Below are positions 32,287 through 42,085 of a stretch of 64,000 bases of DNA, in pieces; positions within the stretch are counted from its first letter, which is position 1; every line of letters begins with the position of its first letter. This stretch comes from Paenibacillus sp. UNC451MF (GTDB lineage Bacteria; Bacillota; Bacilli; Paenibacillales; NBRC-103111): positions 124,001-188,000 of the forward strand of contig NZ_JMLS01000008.1 of the NCBI RefSeq assembly GCF_000686845.1, read 5' to 3'. The notes beneath the pieces are model-generated. The model was not told the DNA's origin and ran no database searches. It saw nothing but the letters and a program-made list of their open reading frames with translations. The position numbers were made by a program, and so were the translations under genes.

Positions 32287-34578
32287 ATGAATAAAAAAAC
32301 GAAGTTGAGATCGCTTTTAATTGGGGGGGTATTTACCCTCCTTTTTGTTGCCTTATTAGGGAGATTGTACTGGGTTCAAATCGTAGATGGAAAGCAGTTG
32401 TTGGCCAAGGCGCAAGAGAAATGGGAAACCGAGGATGTGCTGCGTCCGGTTCGCGGCATGATACTTGATCGTAACGATAAAGTGCTTGCAGAGGATGCGC
32501 CCGCCTATACGGTTGCTTTGAATCCCAAAATCATTCAAGCTAAAGGGCTTCAAACGGCAGTAACCAAAGGACTGGCATCCATCTTGAAAACATCGGATGA
32601 CCCTGGGGATATAGCGGAATTAGAAGACAAGATAAGGAAGATTGTGACTAAAGAATATCCTACAGCACAGTATCCACAGGTCGAACTTCGCAATGAAGGG
32701 TGGAAGATTGATGCCGAGGTAGCCGATCAAATCAAGCAATTGTCTGAAGAATTGAAAAAGCAAGTGAAGTCCAATTCTATCGGCATAACTCTAATTGAGG
32801 ATCAGAAACGGTTTTATCCGGGAGGAAGGCTGGCATCTCAGCTGCTTGGCTATGACAATAAGGAAGGCAAGCCGGTCATGGGGCTGGAGCTTGCATTGGA
32901 TAAGGTGCTAAAAGGAATTCCCGGCTTCCGGTCCTATGAAAAAGATCGTACAGGTGTCGAGCTTCCGGACGCCAAAGTAAACTATGTTCCAGCGGTAGAC
33001 GGCAATAGCGTTAAGCTTACGATTGATAAAAACATTCAATTTTACATGGAAAGCGCTTTGGAGAAGGTCTATAACCAATATCATCCGAAGAGCATAACAG
33101 CCATCGCGGCCGATCCGAAGACGATGGAGATACTTGGAATGGCGAGCTTTCCGAACTTTAACCCGAACAAATATTGGGAAGCCAACCCGCAGGATTTTTT
33201 CAATAACGCAGTTGCTTCGCAATACGAGCCAGGTTCGACCTTTAAGATCGTAACGTTAGCGGGGTCTGTAGAGGAAGGGCAGTTCAATCCGAATGATTTT
33301 TTTCAGTCCGGTGCCATTGCCGTTCCGGGAAATAAGCTGCACGACCATAACATTGTTGGTTGGGGGCCGATTAGCTATTTAGAGGGGTTGAAACGTTCAA
33401 GTAACGTTGCTTTTGTTAAATTGGGTTATGAGAAGTTGGGCCAAGACTTGCTGAAGCAGTATATTAAAAAATTTGGCTTTGGCGCCAAAACGGGAATCGA
33501 TGTCGCAGGGGAAGTGCCCGGCAATGTCAATATGAAATATCCGGTAGAATACGCTACGGCAACCTATGGGCAAGGCTTAACTGCAACGTCCATTCAGCAA
33601 ACCGCCGCCTACGGAGCTATCGCCAATGGAGGCAAGCTGATGTGGCCGCATGTTGTTAAGGAAATTTATAACCCTCGAACCAAAGAGGTTATCCAATCGT
33701 TCGAGCCGACATTCGTCCGTCAGGTCGTATCGGAAGCGACAGCCAAACAGGTTAGCGAGCTGCTGGAGCAGGTCGTAAGCGACCAGAAAATTGGAACGGG
33801 GAAGAAGGCTGCGATCGAAGGTTATCGCGTAGCCGGTAAGACGGGAACGGCAAATGTGGTTGAACCGGGTGGCAAAGGGTATTCTCCTGATAAATGGGTT
33901 ATTTCGTTTATCGGCTTTGCCCCAGTGGAAGACCCGAAAATTTTGGTCAGTATTATTGCGGACCAACCCGATTTGGGCGGAGACTACCATCGAGGCAGTG
34001 AAGTGGCTCCTCCTGCGTTTAAGGAGATCGTTGCCCAAACGCTTCGATATATGGGGGTTCCCTCTTCATCACAGCAAACGAAGGCAGCTGAAAAGGAAGT
34101 TAAAGCAACTATGCCGGAATTGGTCGGAATGACATTAGAACAAGCTCGAACAGCAATGAATAAGTATGACGTTGTTGTAGAAGCCATAGGAAAAGGGCCG
34201 AAAATTACGTCCCAATCTCCGGCACCAGGTACTGAAATCGGCTCTACTCAACGAATTTATGTAACGATGCAGGAGAATGGCGATCCTAACGTACCTGATT
34301 TAACGGGGAAATCGCTAAGAGATGCGCTGGAGGTTTGCTCCTTTATCAAAGCAAAGTGTCAATCTACGGGTGAAGGGTATGTCGCTTCTCAAACGGTATC
34401 GACAGAAGGCGACACCAAGGTCGTAACCTTGCAGTTGAAGCCATATAATGAACTTCTGCAAACTCCGATCTCCGACAATGCTGGCGCCAAGTCAGACAAA
34501 AAGGATTCGGGCAAAACGGCTGACGCTTCCAAGGCAAATGATGCGTCAGGTAAAAAAGTTGTCCCACCAAACCGGTAA
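32287..34578 (+). CDS. pbpB: Septal penicillin-binding protein 2B with two PASTA domains
   Basis: This 763-residue class B transpeptidase has a membrane anchor at about 9-27 and a PBP dimerisation domain to about 230. The transpeptidase domain carries STFK (Ser317), SSN in KRSSNVAFVK and KTGT near 518-521. Two C-terminal PASTA domains (about 610-670 and 672-728) and a Lys/Ser/Asp-rich tail follow. It cross-links septal peptidoglycan. ATG 32287 is preferred because GGGAGAG lies eight bases upstream, while ATG 32281 is too close. The ftsL-pbpB-spoVD order is conserved in Bacilli. Confidence 0.94.
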   Translation: MNKKTKLRSLLIGGVFTLLFVALLGRLYWVQIVDGKQLLAKAQEKWETEDVLRPVRGMILDRNDKVLAEDAPAYTVALNPKIIQAKGLQTAVTKGLASILKTSDDPGDIAELEDKIRKIVTKEYPTAQYPQVELRNEGWKIDAEVADQIKQLSEELKKQVKSNSIGITLIEDQKRFYPGGRLASQLLGYDNKEGKPVMGLELALDKVLKGIPGFRSYEKDRTGVELPDAKVNYVPAVDGNSVKLTIDKNIQFYMESALEKVYNQYHPKSITAIAADPKTMEILGMASFPNFNPNKYWEANPQDFFNNAVASQYEPGSTFKIVTLAGSVEEGQFNPNDFFQSGAIAVPGNKLHDHNIVGWGPISYLEGLKRSSNVAFVKLGYEKLGQDLLKQYIKKFGFGAKTGIDVAGEVPGNVNMKYPVEYATATYGQGLTATSIQQTAAYGAIANGGKLMWPHVVKEIYNPRTKEVIQSFEPTFVRQVVSEATAKQVSELLEQVVSDQKIGTGKKAAIEGYRVAGKTGTANVVEPGGKGYSPDKWVISFIGFAPVEDPKILVSIIADQPDLGGDYHRGSEVAPPAFKEIVAQTLRYMGVPSSSQQTKAAEKEVKATMPELVGMTLEQARTAMNKYDVVVEAIGKGPKITSQSPAPGTEIGSTQRIYVTMQENGDPNVPDLTGKSLRDALEVCSFIKAKCQSTGEGYVASQTVSTEGDTKVVTLQLKPYNELLQTPISDNAGAKSDKKDSGKTADASKANDASGKKVVPPNR

Positions 34579-34592
34579 GCTTGTTCTATCCT

Positions 34593-34638
34593 AAGGTTGT
34601 CCCGAATAGTCTGGATATGAAACAATCTAGACAACCTT
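34593..34638 (+). repeat. Inverted repeat between pbpB and spoVD
   Basis: AAGGTTGTC (34593-34601) pairs with GACAACCTT (34630-34638). A nested AGTCTGGAT/ATCTAGAC stem is possible inside. No T run follows, so this looks like an mRNA processing or stability element rather than a terminator. It lies directly before the spoVD ribosome binding site. Confidence 0.55.
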
Positions 34639-34659
34639 CCGGGAGGGGATAGAACGGTC

Positions 34660-36600
34660 ATGAGGGCATCGAATGTAACGGTACGTCGTCGGCTGTTTGC
34701 CGCTTTAATTGTAGGTACCATACTTTTTGCTGCATTGATTGTAAGGTTAGGATATGTCCAAATATGGATGGGACCGGAGCTATCCGAGATGGCCGAGAAA
34801 CTGTGGCGGCGTGAAATCCCGTTTGAAGCCAAACGGGGGGAGATCTGGGATCGCAATGGGGTTCAGTTGGCTTATAACATCAGCTCTCCCACCATTTATG
34901 CCATACCTGCGCAAATTACGGATGCCAAAGCTGCGTCAGCGCAGCTTGCAGGACAACTGCAGGTAACGGAAGATTCCATTTATAAACTGCTTACCAAAAA
35001 AGAATCGAGTGTGCGTATACAGCCGGCTGGACGTAAGATTACGCTGGAGAAAGCCAATGAAATCGGTGCTTTGAAAATACCCGGCATTGTAATTGCGGAG
35101 GATAACAAACGGTTCTATCCGTTCGGAGGCCTTGCGGCTCATATTCTTGGGTTTACGGATATTTATAATAAGGGATTGACGGGCATAGAATTAAAGTATG
35201 ACAAACTGCTCACTGGGTTAAAAGGCAGTATAGCGTATTTATCCGACGCTGCGGGCCGTCTTATGCCCAACTCCTCGGAAGAGTACGTTAAGCCACGTGA
35301 CGGCATGAACCTTCAGTTAACCATAGACAGTCATCTGCAATCCGTTCTTGAACGGGAGCTGGATCAGGCTATGGTGAAATATCAAGCCAATGACGCCATT
35401 GCGATCATGATGGATCCGAATAACGGAGAAATACTCGCAATGGGAGGAAGACCAAGCTTTGATCCGGGGAATTTTCGTGATTACCCCAAAGAAAGCTATG
35501 ACCGCAACCTGCCGATCTGGATGACCTATGAACCGGGTTCCACTTTCAAGATCATCACTTTGGCAGCTGCGTTAGAAGAGAAGAAGGTCAATCTTAACGA
35601 GCCGTTCTTTGATCCCGGATCAATTAAAGTAGCAGGAGCGAATTTACGCTGCTGGAAGCGCGGGGGACATGGAAGCGAAACATTCTTGCAAGTAGTCGAA
35701 AACTCCTGCAATCCTGGCTTTGTTACAATGGGACAGCGGTTAGGCAAGGATACGTTGTTTAGTTATATTTCTAACTTTGGCTTTGGGAAGAAAACAGGAA
35801 TTGATCTGAACGGGGAAGAGAACGGGATCATGTTCAAGCCTTCTAAGGTCGGTCCTGTAGAGCTTGCAACAACTTCATTCGGTCAAGGGGTATCCGTGAC
35901 GCCTATTCAACAGATTACCGCCGTATCAGCAGCCATTAATGGAGGTAAGCTCTTTAAACCTCATGTAGCGAAAGCGTGGTACAGTCCGGAAACCGGAGAA
36001 ATGGTACAGAAGGAGCAGCCTGAGCTGGTTCGGCAGGTGATCTCGGAAGCGACCTCCAAGCAGGTTAGAGAGACGCTGGAGAGCGTTGTAGCTAACGGGA
36101 CTGGGCGCAATGCCTTCATCGAAGGATATCGTGTCGGTGGCAAGACGGGGACTGCACAAAAAGTTATAAACGGCAGATATTCCGCGTCTGAGCATATCGT
36201 ATCCTTTATCGGGTTCGCACCGGCTGATGATCCTAAGGTCGTTGTTTATGCAGCGGTAGATAATCCCAAAGGAATTCAGTTCGGAGGAGTGATAGCTGCT
36301 CCGTTAGTTAAGAACATTATGGAGGATGCGCTCCATTATATGAATGTTCCACCGCGTAAGGATCAGTTGGATCGTAAGTATGTATATGGGGATACGAAAA
36401 TGCTAGAGGTGCCTAGTTTGATCGGGATGAGTATCACGGACATTTACGAGGATATGAATTCCAACTTCCTTCTAGCAAAGTCAGGAGCTGGCAGTTATGT
36501 CGTGAATCAGGTGCCTAAGGCGGGAGCCAAAGTAGAGCAGGGCTCTACAATTCGCATCTATTTATCGGATACCGCACCCAGTCCGGATTCTCAGAATTAA
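34660..36600 (+). CDS. spoVD: Sporulation-specific penicillin-binding protein SpoVD
   Basis: This 646-residue class B PBP has a membrane anchor near 10-30, a dimerisation domain, a transpeptidase with STFK (Ser294), ENSCNP (SxN) and KTGT near 495-498, and one C-terminal PASTA domain (MLEVPSLIGMSITDIYEDM onward). SpoVD works with SpoVE to make spore cortex peptidoglycan. One PASTA domain instead of two, and the Cys in SCN, separate it from the preceding PBP2B. The AGGGGA site is ten bases upstream of the ATG. Confidence 0.93.
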   Translation: MRASNVTVRRRLFAALIVGTILFAALIVRLGYVQIWMGPELSEMAEKLWRREIPFEAKRGEIWDRNGVQLAYNISSPTIYAIPAQITDAKAASAQLAGQLQVTEDSIYKLLTKKESSVRIQPAGRKITLEKANEIGALKIPGIVIAEDNKRFYPFGGLAAHILGFTDIYNKGLTGIELKYDKLLTGLKGSIAYLSDAAGRLMPNSSEEYVKPRDGMNLQLTIDSHLQSVLERELDQAMVKYQANDAIAIMMDPNNGEILAMGGRPSFDPGNFRDYPKESYDRNLPIWMTYEPGSTFKIITLAAALEEKKVNLNEPFFDPGSIKVAGANLRCWKRGGHGSETFLQVVENSCNPGFVTMGQRLGKDTLFSYISNFGFGKKTGIDLNGEENGIMFKPSKVGPVELATTSFGQGVSVTPIQQITAVSAAINGGKLFKPHVAKAWYSPETGEMVQKEQPELVRQVISEATSKQVRETLESVVANGTGRNAFIEGYRVGGKTGTAQKVINGRYSASEHIVSFIGFAPADDPKVVVYAAVDNPKGIQFGGVIAAPLVKNIMEDALHYMNVPPRKDQLDRKYVYGDTKMLEVPSLIGMSITDIYEDMNSNFLLAKSGAGSYVVNQVPKAGAKVEQGSTIRIYLSDTAPSPDSQN

Positions 36601-36689
36601 CATTTTCTATGAAAATGAAAAATTGGGCTTTTCATCAGAGCTTTTTTTGTCCATAATAGATACCATGTGTAAAAAACGGAGGGGGACTC

Positions 36690-38180
36690 ATGCAGCTAAA
36701 GGAACTGGCTTCTCAGTTAACGTTAAGCCGTATTTTGGGTGACGGCGAGACGGTATTTACCGGGATTCAAACCGATTCACGTAAGGTGCAGCCCGGTGAT
36801 CTGTTCCTATGCATTTCCGGCTTGGTAACAGACGGTCATCATTATGCAGCAAAAGCCGTAGAAATGGGAGCTGCGGCTCTAGTTGTCGAGCATGATGTCG
36901 ATGTTGATATTCCCAAGCTGGTAGTGAAGGATAGCCGATATGCCATGGCCGTCATAGCCAATCATTTCTATAATTACCCGAGCCGTGAAATGAAAGTAAT
37001 CGGAGTCACCGGTACGAATGGTAAAACGACCAGCACTTTTTTAATCGATGCTATATTAAGTGATCAAGGCTTACGCACGGGCTTGATGGGAACGATCCGG
37101 ATGAAAATCGGCTCTACAGTAACCGATATGGAGCGAACTACTCTTGAGGCCGTTGATTTGCAAAAAAATTTACGGCTTATGGCGGATGCGGGAACCGATT
37201 ACTGTATTATGGAAGTTTCCAGTCATGCACTGGATTTAGGTCGGGTTAAAGGATGCAGATTCCGTACCGGCATTTTTACGAATCTGACCCAGGATCATCT
37301 GGACTACCATGAAACAATGGAAGAATATAAGGCGGCTAAAGGCTTATTGTTCTCCCGTCTTGGTAACGAATTTTCACGTGATCCTGATGAACACCAGTTT
37401 ACGGTGCTCAATGTTGACGATGCGGCTTCAGGGTATTATGCTAAGCAAACTTCCTCTCAAGTGATCACTTATGGTATTGATCATGATGCTGATGTGAGCG
37501 CGCAGCAAATTGAGATTACCTCAAAAGGAACGAAGTTCCGATGTGCTACGTTCTGTGGAACAGTCGACATTCAGATGAAGCTGGTAGGGAAGTTCAATGT
37601 TTACAATGCATTGGCTGCTATCACAGCAGCGCTGCTGGAGGGAATTTCTCTCGAAGCTGTAAAGAAGAGTCTGGAGGCAATAGATGCTGTAGATGGACGA
37701 ATGGAAGTCGTCAATGCAGGACAGCCGTTTCTTGTCTTGGTCGATTATGCGCATACGCCTGATGGCTTGGAAAACGCGCTTTCTACGATTAAACAATTTG
37801 CTAAAGGCCGTATTTATTGCGTATTCGGATGCGGCGGTGATCGGGATCGAACGAAACGTCCGTTAATGGGTAAAGTTACAGCCAGCTACAGCGATTATAT
37901 GTATGTGACATCCGATAACCCGCGTTCTGAAGATCCGGAACGGATTTTGCAGGATATCGTTCCGGGCATTGAGCAAGCGGGATTACAGACGGATCGATAC
38001 GAATTGGTGGTGGATCGGCGTGAAGCCATTCAAAAAGCCGTTGCTCAGGCAACCCCTGACGATGTAGTATTGATTGCGGGGAAAGGGCATGAAACCTATC
38101 AAGAGATCATGGGAGTCAGGCATGATTTTGATGACCGCGAGGTTGCCAAAGAAGCGATAAGGGGACGATACCGTGATTAA
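36690..38180 (+). CDS. murE: UDP-MurNAc-L-Ala-D-Glu:meso-DAP ligase MurE
   Basis: The 496-residue Mur ligase adds the third stem residue. It shows the ATP loop GVTGTNGKTTSTF near residues 105-117, the central-domain LTQDHLDYH, and the DNPRSEDPE motif near 409. The DNPR motif is the known determinant for meso-diaminopimelate rather than lysine. This predicts DAP-type peptidoglycan, as expected for Paenibacillus. GGAGGG precedes the ATG. The stop overlaps the murF start by eight bases. Confidence 0.95.
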   Translation: MQLKELASQLTLSRILGDGETVFTGIQTDSRKVQPGDLFLCISGLVTDGHHYAAKAVEMGAAALVVEHDVDVDIPKLVVKDSRYAMAVIANHFYNYPSREMKVIGVTGTNGKTTSTFLIDAILSDQGLRTGLMGTIRMKIGSTVTDMERTTLEAVDLQKNLRLMADAGTDYCIMEVSSHALDLGRVKGCRFRTGIFTNLTQDHLDYHETMEEYKAAKGLLFSRLGNEFSRDPDEHQFTVLNVDDAASGYYAKQTSSQVITYGIDHDADVSAQQIEITSKGTKFRCATFCGTVDIQMKLVGKFNVYNALAAITAALLEGISLEAVKKSLEAIDAVDGRMEVVNAGQPFLVLVDYAHTPDGLENALSTIKQFAKGRIYCVFGCGGDRDRTKRPLMGKVTASYSDYMYVTSDNPRSEDPERILQDIVPGIEQAGLQTDRYELVVDRREAIQKAVAQATPDDVVLIAGKGHETYQEIMGVRHDFDDREVAKEAIRGRYRD

Positions 38181-39576
38181 GCGTACGTTAAAGCAATTGG
38201 CCGACATGGCGGGAGGCACTCTCGTTCATGGTGACGATAATCTTCTGATTCAAGGCGTATCCAAGGATACGCGCACACTGCAGGAAGGCAACCTGTATGT
38301 ACCGCTGATAGGTGAGTCATTCGACGGGCACCAGTTCGTTGAGGATGCTGTGTCCAAAGGAGCTGCCGCCTCCTTATGGCAGAGCGATCATGAGAATCGT
38401 CCTTCCGGAGTGCCTTTAATCCTGGTGGATGACACGCTAGTGGCATTACAGCAGCTTGCCAAAGCCTACCGATCTCAGCTGTCCGTTCGGATTATAGGCA
38501 TTACAGGAAGCAATGGAAAAACGACGACGAAGGATATGACGGCTTCCGTTCTTGCTACCACCTATAAAGTTCATAAGACTTTGGGTAACTATAACAATCA
38601 TATTGGTCTCCCGCTGACTCTGCTGCAATTGGAAGAAGATACCGAGGTTGCGGTGCTTGAAATGGGAATGAGCGGCCGAGGGGAAATCCGATTTTTATCG
38701 GAGCTTGCAGAACCGGAGATTGTGCTTATCACGAACATCGGCGAAGCGCATCTGCTGCAGCTTGGTAGCCGAGAAGAGATCGCAAGGGCTAAGACGGAAA
38801 TATTGGCCGGCTTGCAGCAGGATGGAACCTTGGTCTACAATGGCGACGAGCCATTGATAGAGAAAGTGCTTCCTGAGCTGAAAGCACAGGGCGGCATGAA
38901 TGCGACAAGGTACCATCGTGTTCGTTTTGGAGCAAATCAGAGCAACGATTTGTATCCTTTAAATACACGTATGGATGCGGTAGGGACGCATTTCAGCGTT
39001 CAGCGTTTCGATGGAGTGTCCTTCTACATTCCGCTACTCGGATTTCATAATGTCATTAATGCTTTGGCTGCGGTTGCTGTTGGGATTCATTTCGCGATAC
39101 CAGCTGCAACTATTGCTCAGGGGTTAAAGGCTTGTGTAATGACGAGCATGCGAATTGAACTGCTCAAAGCTCCTTCTGGTCTTACGATTTTGAATGATGC
39201 TTATAATGCGAGCCCTACATCCATGAAAGCGGCGTTATCTCTTCTTGAAGAAATGCAAGACTACAATCGTAAGATTGTAGTGCTTGGCGATATGCTGGAG
39301 CTAGGAGAGCAGGAAGAGGAATTTCACAAGGAAATCGGGCGAATGCTGAATCCCCAAAAAGTGGATAGAGTATACGTATTTGGCAAGCTGGCTCAACATA
39401 TCGCAGAACAAGCTGCGAATAAATATCCGGCAGGCCGTGTTCATTCCTTTGACGACAAAAATCGGCTGGCGCAAGCCGTGGCTTCTTATGTAGGACCGGA
39501 TGACGTTGTACTGGTCAAAGGTTCGAGAGGCATGAAGCTGGAGCAGGTCGTTTCATTGCTTCAACAATTAAAGTAG
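38173..39576 (+). CDS. murF: UDP-MurNAc-tripeptide:D-Ala-D-Ala ligase MurF
   Basis: The 467-residue ligase completes the UDP-MurNAc pentapeptide. It has the N-terminal substrate domain, ATP loop GITGSNGKTTTKDM near residues 109-122, GNYNNHIGLPLTLL and NDAYNASPTSMKAAL in the C-terminal domain. It starts at GTG 38173 inside the end of murE, with AGGGGA nine bases upstream, so its translation is coupled to murE. Confidence 0.95.
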   Translation: MIKRTLKQLADMAGGTLVHGDDNLLIQGVSKDTRTLQEGNLYVPLIGESFDGHQFVEDAVSKGAAASLWQSDHENRPSGVPLILVDDTLVALQQLAKAYRSQLSVRIIGITGSNGKTTTKDMTASVLATTYKVHKTLGNYNNHIGLPLTLLQLEEDTEVAVLEMGMSGRGEIRFLSELAEPEIVLITNIGEAHLLQLGSREEIARAKTEILAGLQQDGTLVYNGDEPLIEKVLPELKAQGGMNATRYHRVRFGANQSNDLYPLNTRMDAVGTHFSVQRFDGVSFYIPLLGFHNVINALAAVAVGIHFAIPAATIAQGLKACVMTSMRIELLKAPSGLTILNDAYNASPTSMKAALSLLEEMQDYNRKIVVLGDMLELGEQEEEFHKEIGRMLNPQKVDRVYVFGKLAQHIAEQAANKYPAGRVHSFDDKNRLAQAVASYVGPDDVVLVKGSRGMKLEQVVSLLQQLK

Positions 39577-39600
39577 AATCATCAATCAGTTATGTTTTAT

Positions 39601-39638
39601 GCTTATGATGTAACTTTCCTACGGAAAGTTTTAGGGGG
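39601..39638 (+). repeat. SD-proximal hairpin element before mraY
   Basis: GCTTATGATGTAACTTTCC, loop TAC, GGAAAGTT, then TTAGGGGG. It has the same layout as the tandem units at 8183: a GCTTA(C/T)GA lead, an 8-bp hairpin and an immediately following ribosome binding site. Confidence 0.7.
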
Positions 39639-39646
39639 ACTCAATT

Positions 39647-40609
39647 GTGGATTTTAACGTGGTCATGATCACTTTGGGGGCAGCGTTCCTGCTTGCCGTC
39701 ATTATGGGACCATTAGGCATACCTCTTCTCAGGAGGCTGAAGTTTGGACAACAAATCCGTACAGACGGACCGCAGGGACATTTGAAGAAAGCCGGAACCC
39801 CGACTATGGGAGGCACAATCATCCTGTTCGCGTTGGCTTTGGCCGTCTTGCGTTTTGCGGATAAGAGCATGGAAATGGTCATCCTGCTAGTCGCTTCTCT
39901 TGGTTATGGGTTAGTAGGATTTATGGACGATTATATTAAGATCATGCTGAAGCGTTCGCTAGGCTTGACCGCCAAGCAAAAGCTGCTAGGACAGCTGATT
40001 GTATCCGTTATTGTCTGCATTTTGTTGGCAAAAATCGGACACAGTACAGATGTTCGCATTCCTTTTATAGATTATTCCATTCCAATGGGATGGTTATACT
40101 ATCCGTTTGTTGTCGTGATGATGCTGGGAACTTCCAATGCAGTTAATTTTACTGACGGGCTGGACGGTTTGCTGGCAGGTACAAGTGCAGTTGCTTTCGG
40201 AGCTTATGCTATCATCGCCTTAAATAATACCATGCCGGATGTCGCGGTGTTCTCAGCTGCAATGGTAGGTGCCGTGTTAGGATTTCTTGTTTTCAATGCC
40301 CACCCGGCCAAGGTGTTCATGGGGGATACAGGCTCGCTCGGAATCGGAGGCGGTCTTGCTGTTGTTGCGATTCTGACGAAGGCAGAAATTCTTCTTGTAT
40401 TGATAGGCGGTGTATTCGTAGTAGAAGTGCTTTCCGTCATTATTCAAGTCGTATCTTTCAAGACAAGAGGCAAACGTGTATTTAAAATGAGCCCGATTCA
40501 TCATCATTTTGAGCTGGTTGGCTGGTCCGAATGGCGTGTTGTCATCACCTTCTGGGCAACAGGCATCGTTTTGGCAGGAATCGGACTATTTCTAAACGAG
40601 GTGTTATAG
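39647..40609 (+). CDS. mraY: Phospho-MurNAc-pentapeptide translocase MraY
   Basis: This 320-residue membrane enzyme has about ten transmembrane segments. It transfers phospho-MurNAc-pentapeptide to undecaprenyl phosphate, giving lipid I. Motifs seen are MDDYIK near residue 95, NAVNFTDGLDGL near 165 and MSPIHHHFEL near 280, which hold the catalytic and Mg2+-binding residues. It begins at GTG 39647, after an AGGGGG site that is part of the hairpin element upstream. Confidence 0.96.
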   Translation: MDFNVVMITLGAAFLLAVIMGPLGIPLLRRLKFGQQIRTDGPQGHLKKAGTPTMGGTIILFALALAVLRFADKSMEMVILLVASLGYGLVGFMDDYIKIMLKRSLGLTAKQKLLGQLIVSVIVCILLAKIGHSTDVRIPFIDYSIPMGWLYYPFVVVMMLGTSNAVNFTDGLDGLLAGTSAVAFGAYAIIALNNTMPDVAVFSAAMVGAVLGFLVFNAHPAKVFMGDTGSLGIGGGLAVVAILTKAEILLVLIGGVFVVEVLSVIIQVVSFKTRGKRVFKMSPIHHHFELVGWSEWRVVITFWATGIVLAGIGLFLNEVL

Positions 40610-40612
40610 CAT

Positions 40613-42031
40613 ATGAAGGATCCACAAGCATACCGGAACGAACAGGTGGTTATTTTAGGTTTGGCTCGCAGCGGGGTTGCTGTAGCCAAGCTGTTTCATG
40701 AACTGGGAGCCATTGTCACGGTAAACGATAAAAAGGAACAAAACCTATGCCCTGAGGCCGATGAACTTACGGCTCTGGGTATTTCTGTTATATGCGGCAG
40801 TCATCCGTCTACGCTCATACATGAAGGCGTGAAGCTAGTCGTGAAAAATCCCGGCATTCCTTACACGATCGAACCTATCCAACATGCTCTTCAGTTAGGT
40901 ATTGAAATCGTTACTGAAGTCGAAGTTGCTTACCATATGTGTAAAGCCCCTATGGTGTGCATTACCGGCTCCAATGGTAAGACCACAACGACTACTTGGA
41001 TCGGACTGATGCTGGACAAAGCCGGGCTAAAGCCTATTGTTGCGGGAAATATCGGACGCGCATTAACAGAGGCTGCTTTGGAGGCAGGTCCGGACAATCA
41101 TATGGTGGTGGAGCTGAGCAGCTTTCAACTGAAGGGGACAACTGATTTCAGGTCGAAAGTCGCTTGCCTATTGAATATGTATGAAACGCATCTGGACTAT
41201 CATGGCACTATGGAAGACTATATCGCCTCGAAAGCCAAGCTGTTTGCTAATCAGACGGCTGAGGATACAGCTGTGTTGAATTGGGACGACCCGGTATGCC
41301 GAGGATTGGCACAAGAAGTAAAAGCTTCGGTATTGCCTTTTTCCATCAAGGAGGAATTGGAGTACGGTGTATTCGTCCAGCCTTCCTACTCCGTTGATGT
41401 ACCAGCAGTCGAGAGACAGATCGTTTACCGCGATTCTACGGGCAATATCCACCGTATTGTAGGTGTAAAGGAGCTTGGGATTCCGGGTACCTTTAATGTA
41501 GAGAACGCGGCTGCAGCATCTTGTGCAGCGTTGACGTTCGGCGTTTCTATAGAAACGATCGCCGAGGTGCTAAAAGAATTTAAGGGAGTAGAACACCGGC
41601 TCGAGCATGTAGCAACCCTTGACGGCGTTCAATTTTATAACAATTCCAAAGCTACGAATCCTACGGCAACTATTAAAACGATAGAATCCTTTGAGCAGGA
41701 CGTGATTCTGATAGCCGGAGGCTTAGAACGCGGCATGGATTATATGGATCTGCTGCCGGTATTCCAAAACAAAGTCAAAGGACTTGTCGCAATAGGTCAA
41801 ACAAAAGAGAAAATAAGTCATGTGGCCAAGCTTGCAGGCATGAGTCAAGTAAAAACGGTCGATACTGCTAACAGTGTGCAGGACACCGTAAACGAGGCGG
41901 TTCGACAAGCTGCAGCAATGGCCAAAGCTGGAGATATCGTTCTTTTGTCGCCGGCGTGTGCCAGCTGGGACATGTTTCCTTCCTATGAGGAAAGGGGAAG
42001 AATGTTTAGGCAGTCCGTGCATACCCTTTAA
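40613..42031 (+). CDS. murD: UDP-MurNAc-L-Ala:D-Glu ligase MurD
   Basis: This 472-residue ligase adds D-glutamate to UDP-MurNAc-L-Ala. It has an N-terminal Rossmann-like substrate domain (VVILGLARSGVAVAKL), ATP loop CITGSNGKTTTTT near residues 116-128, NMYETHLDYHGTMEDY and the C-terminal LLSPACASWDMF motif. It starts three bases after mraY, so the two are coupled. Confidence 0.95.
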   Translation: MKDPQAYRNEQVVILGLARSGVAVAKLFHELGAIVTVNDKKEQNLCPEADELTALGISVICGSHPSTLIHEGVKLVVKNPGIPYTIEPIQHALQLGIEIVTEVEVAYHMCKAPMVCITGSNGKTTTTTWIGLMLDKAGLKPIVAGNIGRALTEAALEAGPDNHMVVELSSFQLKGTTDFRSKVACLLNMYETHLDYHGTMEDYIASKAKLFANQTAEDTAVLNWDDPVCRGLAQEVKASVLPFSIKEELEYGVFVQPSYSVDVPAVERQIVYRDSTGNIHRIVGVKELGIPGTFNVENAAAASCAALTFGVSIETIAEVLKEFKGVEHRLEHVATLDGVQFYNNSKATNPTATIKTIESFEQDVILIAGGLERGMDYMDLLPVFQNKVKGLVAIGQTKEKISHVAKLAGMSQVKTVDTANSVQDTVNEAVRQAAAMAKAGDIVLLSPACASWDMFPSYEERGRMFRQSVHTL

Positions 42032-42085
42032 ATAGGGGGGTATACAAGCCTACCCTACCATTTTACAAGGTAAGAGGTGGCATGT

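Noticed and set aside
36601-36689. A terminator between spoVD and murE
   Set aside because: A T run is present, but only a weak ATGAAAA/TTTTCAT stem lies upstream of it, so termination is not supported.
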